A DNA stretch of 5,224 nucleotides from Rhodococcus rhodnii (GTDB lineage Bacteria > Actinomycetota > Actinomycetes > Mycobacteriales > Pseudonocardiaceae). A model generated the notes under the pieces. That model worked only from the letters and a program-made list of their open reading frames with translations. It ran no database searches and had not been told where the DNA came from. A program made the translations under genes and the position numbers. Location of the stretch: assembly GCA_000720375.1 (NCBI GenBank), contig JOAA01000086.1, positions 1-5,224 on the forward strand, in the 5' to 3' direction. Below are positions 1-5,112 of the stretch, piece after piece. The stretch's first letter is position 1; each line of letters begins with the position of its first letter.

Positions 1-567
1 TTCGTTGCCGCCGACCCGGTCGGCCGGGCTGAACTCGCGCGCGTGCGACGCGTTGCGCAGCCGGTACACCCCGGCGCCGGTGTAGGAAGTCGCGCTGGTA
101 TTGGCTTCACCCGTCGCGTACCACAGCACGTCCGCGCGGGAGTCGTAGACAAGGTCGCCTGTGGACAATGCCAGAATGCGGTCCGAGATGGGAGTCCACT
201 GGCCGCCAGGGCCAGTGCGTTTGCGGAACACCCCACCGTTGGCACCGCCCGCGAACACGACATTGGCGCTCGCGGCAAGGCCGGTCACCCGGCCTGCGAC
301 GTTGCCCCAGCCCGCGCCGGAGTTGGAGAAGTTCGGGTCCCGATAGGCGGGATCGTTCGAGTCGTAGGGTTGCGTGGTGACCTCGAACCACGGGGTGGAC
401 GTGCCCCGCAAGCCGTCCAGTGAGGTCAGCGCCTCGCCGTATTCGCCCGGTGCGACGGAACCATAGGGCGCCATCCGGGCCATCGCTTCCTGCTGAGCGA
501 AGGTCTTGATGCCAGCCGTTCCGGCGCATAGCCTTTTCTTCATATGACGTAACCCGGGTCTGGACAT
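1..567 (-). CDS. BNR/Asp-box-like beta-propeller protein, N-terminal 189 residues (cut by window edge)
   Basis: The reading frame is open from the start codon to the left edge, so the C-terminal part is missing. I chose the ATG at 567 because a strong GGGAGGAA lies just upstream (571-578); the in-frame ATG at 543 has no such site. From about residue 88 the protein reads like the first blades of a beta-propeller: a stretch with FAGGANGGVFRK (105-116), then GGQWTPISD (121-129) in the place of an Asp-box/BNR turn, then a second strand set with LWYATGEAN (148-156) and GAGVYRL (164-170). Such proteins are usually exported sialidase-like or VPS10-like propellers that bind or cleave glycans or proteins; no catalytic residue can be judged from this fragment. 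Oddly, the N-terminus (MSRPGLRHMKKRL...) has no hydrophobic signal segment, and none appears in the other frames upstream. It diverges from the secreted protein gene at 860. Substrate and activity are unknown. Confidence 0.8.
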   Translation of the reverse strand, partial: MSRPGLRHMKKRLCAGTAGIKTFAQQEAMARMAPYGSVAPGEYGEALTSLDGLRGTSTPWFEVTTQPYDSNDPAYRDPNFSNSGAGWGNVAGRVTGLAASANVVFAGGANGGVFRKRTGPGGQWTPISDRILALSTGDLVYDSRADVLWYATGEANTSATSYTGAGVYRLRNASHAREFSPADRVGGNE

Positions 568-859
568 CGATTCCTCCCACGACAGTCATCGCGCCGACAT
601 AGCGGCGGGACGTTACCTGCAGCCGGCCGATTCCAGTAGATGCGCAGGGATGAAAGACCTTGGCGAAAGAGTGATGACCCGAGACCGGGTCGGGTTCGTC
701 GCGAAAGCTTTGCGGGGCAGGGAAACACAGGCCAAATGGCCCGATGTCGGCTGGGTGTCCGAATAGGCCGTCTGGCGCATTGCTGCGAACAATGAGATCG
801 CAGAAGGTGGCATCGCGTGGATTTGCCGTTCGCGCCACCATGTCCAGGAGGTCTTTGCG
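568..859. promoter_or_regulatory. Divergent intergenic region between the two secreted-type protein genes
   Basis: This 292-bp gap must carry the promoters of both flanking genes. No open frame in it reads as a convincing protein. Visible elements are a hairpin at 676-691 (GACCCG, loop AGAC, CGGGTC), two copies of GCGAAAG at 664-670 and 701-707, the second running into an AAAGCTTT palindrome, and a weak minus-strand -10-like TAACGT (610-615) about 36 bases before the propeller gene's start region. No convincing -35/-10 pair for the rightward gene was found. Whether the hairpin is an operator is not known. Confidence 0.45.
571..578 (-). promoter_or_regulatory. Shine-Dalgarno site that fixes the start of the leftward propeller gene
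   Basis: Read on the minus strand this is GGGAGGAA, with the GGAGG core five bases from the ATG at 567. It supports the 567 start over the downstream ATG at 543, which has no purine-rich sequence at a suitable distance. Confidence 0.65.
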
Positions 860-2539
860 ATGCTACGCAGCAAGGGACGAAGATCTGGTTCCTTATTGGT
901 GACCGTGAGCATGCTCGCGGTCCTGCCACTTGGCACAGCACAAGCCCAGCCCGTCGATCAACAATTCCGGATGTCCACCGCGGCGGCGTACGACGTCTCG
1001 CCGCCACTAAGCGAACTGGCCAAGACCGTCGTGCCCAGCGCGGTTCGCGGGAGCGCAGCCGAGCGTCGTGAGCGTGGCACGCATGCGGCCGACAAGGGAC
1101 ACAGTGCGGACGGCGCGCTGCAGGACGTCGCCCGGCGTTCGCAAGATCCGCTCGAGCAGATCTCCCCGCCACGGATCAACTTCGAGGGCATCGCGAACAC
1201 CGCGAACCCGGTGCTGATCTCACCACCCGACCCGGACGGCGATGTCGGTCCGAATCATTACGTCCAAGTGGTCAACGTCCAGTACTCGGTCTACACGAAG
1301 ACCGGGATACGGCTGGTCGGCCCGGCCCAGATCGGCACCCTGTTCGCCGGCTTCCCGATCGACGACTGCGCGGGATTCAACGGCGACCCGATCGTCCTGC
1401 ACGACCAGCAGGCCGACCGGTGGCTGATCACCCAGTTCACTGTGGACGGTCCGGAATACTGGAACTGCGTTGCCATCTCGACTGGCCCTGACCCGACCGG
1501 AAGCTACCACCGGTACGCCTTCTCCACCGGCCCCAACTTCCCTGACTACCCGAAATACGGGGTCTACCCGGACAGCTACTTCATCTCCACGCGTGAGTTC
1601 GCCCCGGATGACAGCTTCTACGGAGTTGGCGCGTACGCGTTGGAAAAGCAGCGGATGCTTGCCGGGGACCCCGCTGCCCGCGCGATCAGTTTCGTGCTCC
1701 CGCCCGGCGATTCCCCGTGGCTGCCTGGAGACGGGTTGCTGCCGACCGACTGGGACGGCAATCGCGCGCCCGGACGCGGCACGCCGAACTGGTTCGTCGG
1801 CACCCAGGACGACGACGGTCCGTACGGAGCGCCCTTCGATGCCTTGAACGTCTTCGAGTTCAACGTGGCATGGCGGCCAACGCCGCGGGCGACGTTCGGT
1901 CTTGCCGCGCAGCTCCCGGTACCCGAATTCGACTCGATCTTCCCCTGCGAACCGGCGCCCAACCCTCGCGACTGCATCGCGCAGCCGGGCACGACGAACA
2001 AACTCGACATCCTGTCCTATCGGCAACGACCGACCTGGCGGCTGGCATACCGGAACTTCGGCGCCTACGAATCGCTGGTCACCAACCAGTCTGTGGAAGC
2101 ACGTCCCGGCGAGGCCGGTGTTCGCTGGTATGAGCTGCGTCGACCGCGCGGTGCGGCGACCCCAAGCCTGTACCAGCAAGGCACATTCGCGCCAGGCGAC
2201 GGTGTGCAGCGCTGGATGGGAAGTGTCGCCCAGGACAAGAATGGAAACATCGCGCTCGGCTACAGCGTGTCCAACGGCACTGACGTGTTCCCGGGCATCC
2301 GGTACACCGGCAGGCTTTCCGGCGATCCGGCCGGAATCCTTGCCCGCGGCGAGCAGACACTGATCAACGGCACCGGCTCGCAACTGGTCAGCTCCCGGTG
2401 GGGCGACTACACCGCGATGCATGTCGATCCCGTTGACGACTGCACTTTCTGGTACACCAACCAGTATTTCGAGACGTCGTCACCCAACGGCTGGCAGACC
2501 AGGATCGGCTCGTTCAAGTTCCCCAGCTGCCGCTTCTGA
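860..2539 (+). CDS. Secreted protein of unknown function with DxDGDxG loop and RWGDY motif, probably beta-propeller-like
   Basis: A 559-residue protein. The ATG is preceded by AGGAGG (846-851) with an 8-base spacer. Residues 1-29 form a classic Sec signal peptide: basic MLRSKGRR, a hydrophobic core, and cleavage after A27-Q-A29. Residues 30-103 are charged and low in structure, like a linker or propeptide. The conserved-looking part starts near 105 and contains SPPDPDGDVGPNHYVQVVN (121-139), whose D124/D126/D128 resemble a calcium-binding loop, GDPIVLHDQQADRW (175-188), YPDSYFIST (236-244), RLAYRNFGAYESLV (394-407), RWMGSVAQDKNGNIALGYS (451-469) and RWGDYTAM (513-520). All six cysteines (170, 203, 363, 372, 528, 557) lie in the exported part, so up to three disulfides are possible. 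The repeated beta-strand/turn texture suggests a propeller. I recall this motif set from uncharacterised exported bacterial proteins; the biochemical role is unknown. The gene appears monocistronic, with a hairpin right after its stop. Confidence 0.9.
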   Translation: MLRSKGRRSGSLLVTVSMLAVLPLGTAQAQPVDQQFRMSTAAAYDVSPPLSELAKTVVPSAVRGSAAERRERGTHAADKGHSADGALQDVARRSQDPLEQISPPRINFEGIANTANPVLISPPDPDGDVGPNHYVQVVNVQYSVYTKTGIRLVGPAQIGTLFAGFPIDDCAGFNGDPIVLHDQQADRWLITQFTVDGPEYWNCVAISTGPDPTGSYHRYAFSTGPNFPDYPKYGVYPDSYFISTREFAPDDSFYGVGAYALEKQRMLAGDPAARAISFVLPPGDSPWLPGDGLLPTDWDGNRAPGRGTPNWFVGTQDDDGPYGAPFDALNVFEFNVAWRPTPRATFGLAAQLPVPEFDSIFPCEPAPNPRDCIAQPGTTNKLDILSYRQRPTWRLAYRNFGAYESLVTNQSVEARPGEAGVRWYELRRPRGAATPSLYQQGTFAPGDGVQRWMGSVAQDKNGNIALGYSVSNGTDVFPGIRYTGRLSGDPAGILARGEQTLINGTGSQLVSSRWGDYTAMHVDPVDDCTFWYTNQYFETSSPNGWQTRIGSFKFPSCRF

Positions 2540-2553
2540 CCCCCGCACCCTTC

Positions 2554-2580
2554 GGCAGGCCGGTCACCGCCCGGCCTGCC
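2554..2580 (+). terminator. Hairpin terminator after the secreted-protein gene
   Basis: A perfect 10-bp inverted repeat, GGCAGGCCGG and CCGGCCTGCC, separated by a 7-base loop, starts 14 bases after the TGA at 2537-2539. There is no T-run after the stem, which is common for actinomycete hairpin terminators. The stem is symmetric, so it could also stop leftward transcription. Confidence 0.7.
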
Positions 2581-2705
2581 ATGCCAAGGCTGAGGGAACT
2601 GACGACCGCGATCGCACCGACCAGCAATTGGCGTCCCGCGACTTCGGCGGCGCCCATGGTCTGTCCGAGACGTTCGTTGGGTGTTGTCGCCAGGTGAGCG
2701 AAGCC

Positions 2706-2734
2706 GATCGTTCCGTCGGGTACGTGGAACGATC
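2706..2734. repeat. Perfect 9-bp inverted repeat, candidate operator
   Basis: GATCGTTCC and its exact reverse complement GGAACGATC flank an 11-base spacer. The right arm ends nine bases before a -10-like TAAAAT at 2744-2749, so a bound protein would cover the -35 region of a rightward promoter. The start of the decayed TetR gene lies about 90 bases downstream, which fits an autoregulatory operator; this is inference. It could instead form an RNA hairpin. Confidence 0.5.
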
Positions 2735-2739
2735 CAAGG

Positions 2740-2783
2740 ACTGTAAAATAACTGTGGCAGAACTTTTTTGTGACTGTAGAAGT
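2740..2783 (+). repeat. Four tandem 11-bp units (ACTGT-type) in an AT-rich patch
   Basis: ACTGT begins at 2740, 2751 and 2773, and ACTTT at 2762, so four units follow each other with an exact 11-bp period, about one turn of DNA. The other six bases of each unit differ. Direct repeats on this period are the usual layout of SARP-type and OmpR-type activator sites in actinomycetes. The sequence is not a known consensus, so the binding protein is unknown and chance is not excluded. Confidence 0.45.
2744..2749 (+). promoter_or_regulatory. Candidate -10 box ahead of the decayed TetR gene
   Basis: TAAAAT matches the TANNNT form of actinobacterial -10 boxes and is one of the few AT-rich hexamers in this region. 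The hexamer 17 bases upstream (TACGTG) is a poor -35. The box lies inside the first 11-bp repeat unit and nine bases after the inverted repeat. Confidence 0.3.
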
Positions 2784-2823
2784 CTGGCGTGTGGAGACCG
2801 CAGAGCCGGGACGTGCGGCACGA

Positions 2824-3282
2824 ATGAGTGACACGGGCGTAAGAAACGCGATGCGCCTGCATTTTGTCCGACACTGCAGCGCGGATGTTTCTCGGACGCG
2901 GCTTCGACGCGGTCCGGGTGACTGAGGTCGCCGGGGCATGCGGAGCGTCCGCAAAGACCGTCTTCAACTACTTGCCGAGCAAAGGCCCTGGTCCTAGACG
3001 GGGAACCGCTCGGTCTCGCCGCGAGCGTGACGTCCGCGGACACCGTCGCCCGGTGCCGCAGGTTCGGCGATCTCGTGCACGACATCCCCATCGCCATGGG
3101 CCTACCAGAACGATATCGCCGACCGGTTCCTCGGCGCCGCCGCCGAAGTGCTGGCCGCCCGAGCCGGGCTCGGCGCCGCACCCGGCCACGAGGACGGCGC
3201 GCTTGATGTCGCCCGTGGACACTGCCGCCAGCTCGCCGGGCAGCAGCACGAACTCGCGGCGCAGCGCCTCGTTAGCGGGTGA
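2824..3282 (+). pseudogene. TetR-family transcriptional regulator, broken by frameshifts and probable internal deletion
   Basis: Three pieces of one TetR protein lie in order in different frames. Piece 1 (2843-2983) is the DNA-binding domain: DTAARMFLGRGFDAVRV, then the helix-turn-helix VTEVAGACGASAKTVFNYLPSK. Piece 2 (2985-3089) continues ALVLDGEPLGLAAS and RRFGDLVHDIP; the break near 2984 looks like loss of two bases from a Glu codon. Piece 3 (from 3091) continues SPWAYQNDIADRFLGAAAEV and ends at the TGA at 3280-3282; one extra base near 3090 explains the shift. The start is not clear: ATG at 2824 (MSDTGVR) would need a further shift near 2841-2860 to join piece 1. The pieces total about 145 residues against roughly 190-210 for the family, so part of the ligand-binding domain is missing. 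The 3' end overlaps the convergent SDR gene by 11 bases. It is very probably non-functional unless the shifts are sequencing errors. Confidence 0.8.
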
Positions 3283-3958
3283 GGAATCCACCGTCGACGA
3301 AGAGGTCGTGACCGTTGATCCCGCCGTTGCGGAGCAGAAAGTCGGTGGCGTCGCTGATCTCGCCCATGGTGACCAGGCGCCCGATCGGCGTGCGCTCGGC
3401 CTGCTGGGTGAGGTCGGCATCGCGCCACCGGGGGCTGTCGCCCACCAGCCCGGGATGCAGAGCATTGACCCGGTGCGGTGCGATCTCGACGGCGAGTGTC
3501 TTCACCAACCCGGTGATGGCGCTGTTGAACGTGGTGATGATGGTGGAGCCCGGGTAAGGCCGTTCCTTGGCCAAACCACCGAACAGCACTACCGACGCTG
3601 CCGGGGTGAAGCGTTCCCGCAGCACTCTGACGGCTTCCGCGTAGCCGACCAGTTTGGTGGTCACCGCGGTGACGGCCTCGGCGATGTCGAAGTTCTGCAA
3701 TGTGTTCGGGCGTTGATGGCTGGCCGTGATGACCAGGTGATCGATTGACGGCACCGCAGCGGCGGAGGCGGCGATGGTCTCCGGCCGTGCGAGGTCCAGC
3801 CCGATGCCGGTGGTAGTGGGCCCGATCTCCTTCGCGACAGCCTCGGCGCGGGCCGCGTCGCGTCCGGCGATCACCACTGTGTCGCCCCGGTCCGCGTTGC
3901 GCTGTGCGATGAAACGGCCGAGTCCGTCGGTGCCGCCGATGATCATCACGGTGCTCAT
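3272..3958 (-). CDS. Atypical short-chain dehydrogenase/reductase (SDR) lacking the catalytic Ser-Tyr-Lys
   Basis: A 228-residue Rossmann-fold protein, near the usual SDR length of about 250. The ATG at 3958 is chosen because GAGGGAG lies just upstream and the fold begins at once (MSTVMIIGGTDGLGRF). The glycine-rich motif is G8-x3-G12-x-G14; AGR (31-33) after strand 2 suggests NADP(H), and D55 fits the adenine contact. RVNALHPG (163-170) and DLFVDGGF (218-225) are the usual SDR C-terminal motifs. The catalytic residues are absent: the serine region reads LFGGLA (125-130), and where YxxxK is expected the sequence is I141-T-T-F-N145, with NSAITGLVKTLAVE following. ITAS (77-80) replaces NNAG. 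SDR subgroups that keep the cofactor site but lack the active-site residues are known and have no assigned reaction, so it may use another chemistry or only bind a nucleotide. It diverges from the TetR gene across a two-operator promoter region, which suggests control by that repressor. Substrate unknown. Confidence 0.9.
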   Translation of the reverse strand: MSTVMIIGGTDGLGRFIAQRNADRGDTVVIAGRDAARAEAVAKEIGPTTTGIGLDLARPETIAASAAAVPSIDHLVITASHQRPNTLQNFDIAEAVTAVTTKLVGYAEAVRVLRERFTPAASVVLFGGLAKERPYPGSTIITTFNSAITGLVKTLAVEIAPHRVNALHPGLVGDSPRWRDADLTQQAERTPIGRLVTMGEISDATDFLLRNGGINGHDLFVDGGFLTR

Positions 3959-3976
3959 GAGCTCCCTCGATTCTGT

Positions 3977-3990
3977 TGACCACTTGGTCA
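3977..3990. promoter_or_regulatory. Operator-like palindrome O1, SDR side
   Basis: TGACCACTTGGTCA is a perfect palindrome of two 6-base arms with a 2-base centre. On the minus strand the wider sequence is TTAATGACCAAGTGGTCAA, closely matching O2 read on the plus strand. It covers the predicted start of SDR transcription, a suitable place for repression. The neighbouring TetR protein is the obvious candidate binder. Confidence 0.7.
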
Positions 3991-3996
3991 TTAACC

Positions 3997-4026
3997 ATCG
4001 TAGAGGCTTAATGACCGCTTGGTAAA
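3997..4026 (-). promoter_or_regulatory. Predicted SDR promoter
   Basis: On the minus strand TTTACC (4021-4026) and TACGAT (3997-4002) are separated by 18 bases. The -10 matches TANNNT; the -35 is a fair match. Transcription would begin near 3990, inside O1, leaving a leader of about 32 bases with the GAGGGAG ribosome binding site. This is pattern-based only. Confidence 0.4.
4012..4025. promoter_or_regulatory. Operator-like palindrome O2, TetR side
   Basis: TGACCGCTTGGTAA shares TGACC-N-CTTGGT with O1 on the plus strand; with its left flank TTAA it also matches O1 on the minus strand. Its centre lies 35 bp from that of O1. It overlaps the predicted TetR -10 box and the predicted SDR -35 box, so one bound repressor could block both genes. 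It is less symmetric than O1 and may be the weaker site. Confidence 0.65.
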
Positions 4027-4028
4027 TT
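4023..4028 (+). promoter_or_regulatory. Predicted -10 box of the TetR gene, giving a leaderless transcript
   Basis: TAAATT ends seven bases before the ATG at 4036, so transcription would begin at or next to the start codon. No good Shine-Dalgarno site is present; only AGGG lies three bases from the ATG. This spacing is typical of leaderless actinobacterial genes. No clear -35 is seen. Confidence 0.45.
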
Positions 4029-4035
4029 AGGGTGC

Positions 4036-4611
4036 ATGACCAGACGTCCGCATCGGCGCGATCCGGAAGGCCATCGTCAGGCCATCCTTTCCGCCGCCCG
4101 CACATGCTTCGGCGAACGGGGGCTCTCCCGGGCGACAGTGCGGGAGATCGCGTCGCGCGCCGGGGTCACCCACGGCCTGGTGCTGCGACAGTTCGGCTCG
4201 AAGGAGCAACTGTTCCTCGCCGCGGTGCCGGGACACCGGGAACTGGACCAGGTGATCGCCGGAGATCCGGAAACATTGCCGGACCGGGTCGCGCGCGCCT
4301 ATGTGGAGCGGATGGAGCGCAACGCGGCCGGAGATCCCCTCGTGGTCCTGCTGCGCAGCGTCGCCTCGGATGAACAGGCCGCGGCAAAGCTGTACGCGGC
4401 GATGGAGGCCAGCAGCATTCGGGCGTACCGCGAAGTCATCGACGGCGAGGACGCCGCCGCACGCGTCGCGATGCTCGGTGCGCAACTCATCGGCGTGACG
4501 GTCAACCGGTACATCGCCCGGACCGGACCACTCGCCCAGATGTCCGTCCCGGTGCTCACCGAGCATCTGGCCCGCGTGCTACGGCACATCCTCTTCGATC
4601 CGCGCGGGTGA
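4036..4611 (+). CDS. TetR/AcrR-family transcriptional repressor, probable regulator of the divergent SDR gene
   Basis: A 191-residue protein of normal TetR length. Residues 12-62 form the DNA-binding domain: helix 1 RQAILSAARTCFGERGL (14-30), then the helix-turn-helix TVREIASRAGVTHGLVLRQF (34-53) and the usual GSKEQLFLAAV (54-64). In the recognition helix the common Y-x-H/Y-F ending is L-x-x-Q-F. The remainder is helical and would be the ligand-binding and dimerisation domain, including DPLVVLLRSVASDEQAAAKL (100-119) and AAARVAMLGAQLIGVTVNRY (140-159), which resembles C-terminal domains found in many actinobacterial TetR proteins. The ligand is unknown. Two related palindromes lie in the 77-bp gap to the SDR gene, so autorepression plus repression of the SDR gene is likely by analogy. 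The ATG at 4036 is preferred because it sits a leaderless distance from TAAATT. A hairpin follows the stop. It is not closely similar to the broken TetR gene at 2824. Confidence 0.92.
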   Translation: MTRRPHRRDPEGHRQAILSAARTCFGERGLSRATVREIASRAGVTHGLVLRQFGSKEQLFLAAVPGHRELDQVIAGDPETLPDRVARAYVERMERNAAGDPLVVLLRSVASDEQAAAKLYAAMEASSIRAYREVIDGEDAAARVAMLGAQLIGVTVNRYIARTGPLAQMSVPVLTEHLARVLRHILFDPRG

Positions 4612-4623
4612 CTCGGCCTGACA

Positions 4624-4647
4624 CGAGTGTCGAGTAATTGACACTCG
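4624..4647 (+). terminator. Hairpin after the TetR gene
   Basis: CGAGTGTC and GACACTCG form a perfect 8-bp stem with the loop GAGTAATT, 12 bases after the TGA at 4609-4611. No T-run follows on either strand. Because the neighbouring remnant is convergent, it may have served both directions. Confidence 0.55.
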
Positions 4648-4654
4648 GCCCGAG

Positions 4655-5043
4655 CTCGCCGAGGCCGCAGAACGTGGTCAAAGTCAGGCAGGGCAGCCAT
4701 TCCTGGGCCAAACGGCGCACGGTCATCTCCGGCAGGCCTGGGTTCGGCGTGCGCGTACTGGGTTTGGCAAGGGACTGCAGCGCCCACGCGTAGCCCGTCA
4801 ACGGGCTGATCTTCTCCAGCGGGAACTGTTGATGCCCAACAACATCATGGCGCGCTGGATCACATACCCGCCGTGGTACGCCACGGGCGGCGTCCGGTTC
4901 ATCGTGTGCACCTCAGCCTCGACGGCCGTGCGGCGCGGGTCGAACAGCACACCCTGTCCGAAGTATGTGAAGGCCTCGGTGAACTCATGGCTGCCGGGCC
5001 GGTAGAAGCTATCGAACAAACCAGCTGGAAGTACGACAGCACC
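4655..5043 (-). pseudogene. Unrecognised leftward coding remnant with a frameshift
   Basis: The minus strand reads as protein in two successive frames. The first covers about 5043 to 4838 and includes GLFDSFYRPGSHEFTEAFTY, GQGVLFDPRRTAVEAEVHTM and PPVAYHGGYVIQRAMMLLGI, with G or C at nearly every third codon position, so it is real coding sequence. It then runs into a TGA (4798-4800). Near 4826-4837 sense moves to another frame: QFPLEKISPLTGYAWALQSL, then PEMTVRRLAQEWLPCLTLTT, fading out near 4655 before the hairpin. A single base loss explains the switch. No start codon with a ribosome binding site is visible; an open frame runs back to 5196, but its codons there are not biased, so the 5' end is probably lost. 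I do not recognise the family. It may be a decayed enzyme gene, or an intact gene if the shift is a sequencing error. Confidence 0.6.
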
Positions 5044-5061
5044 TGAAAATGGTTCCTTAAG

Positions 5062-5100
5062 GGGGCCATGACTCAAGCCAGAGCTATGAGCCATGGTCCC
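5062..5100. repeat. Long imperfect hairpin
   Basis: The arm 5062-5078 (GGGGCCATGACTCAAGC) pairs with 5083-5100 across the loop CAGA. There is one A-C mismatch, one bulged A (5086) and one G-T wobble; the other positions pair. It lies at the point where codon bias of the leftward remnant fades and before the rightward fragment. No T-run follows on either strand, so it is not a clear terminator; it could be an old terminator or a repeat-element end. Confidence 0.55.
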
Positions 5101-5112
5101 GCGCGGTTCTGA

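Larger units (their letters stand above)
2581..2823. other. Decayed intergenic stretch with a possible leftward coding remnant
   Basis: No gene with a convincing start and stop is present. On the minus strand one frame from roughly 2745 down to 2581 reads smoothly and includes a short hydrophobic run after an ATG at 2657 (MGAAEVAGRQLLVGAIAVV), with moderate third-position GC. It runs into the terminator hairpin and has no ribosome binding site, so I regard it as at most a remnant of a small membrane protein. The right half is unusually AT-rich for this window and carries the inverted repeat and tandem repeats listed separately. It sits where the promoter of the decayed TetR gene would be. Confidence 0.3.

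Noticed and set aside
768..803. Short inverted repeats around CATTG/CAATG and CTGCGA/TCGCAG before the secreted-protein gene
   Set aside because: Arms of five and six bases in mixed positions occur by chance; there is no adjoining promoter-like pair.
107..841. Leftward 244-codon open frame overlapping the propeller gene and the intergenic region
   Set aside because: Its translation is rich in Arg/Pro/Gly without family-like motifs, and the overlapping frame starting at 567 reads as a coherent propeller protein with a ribosome binding site.
171..2096. Recurrent TGTGGA hexamer as a lineage-specific signal
   Set aside because: About five copies in the window on both strands is close to what a 6-mer gives by chance.
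1220..2422. Leftward 400-codon open frame opposite the secreted-protein gene
   Set aside because: It is the antisense shadow of a strongly biased high-GC gene; the plus frame has a signal peptide and conserved-looking motifs, while this one has none.
3159..3173. Small hairpin CCGAGC-CGG-GCTCGG as a terminator for the SDR gene
   Set aside because: It is about 100 bases beyond the stop, has only six pairs in very GC-rich sequence, and lies within the TetR remnant's coding sequence.
2864..3748. Rightward 294-codon open frame starting with the TetR helix-turn-helix
   Set aside because: Only its first 40 codons are TetR-like; after 2984 it is out of frame with the TetR remainder, and from about 3272 it is antisense to the SDR gene.
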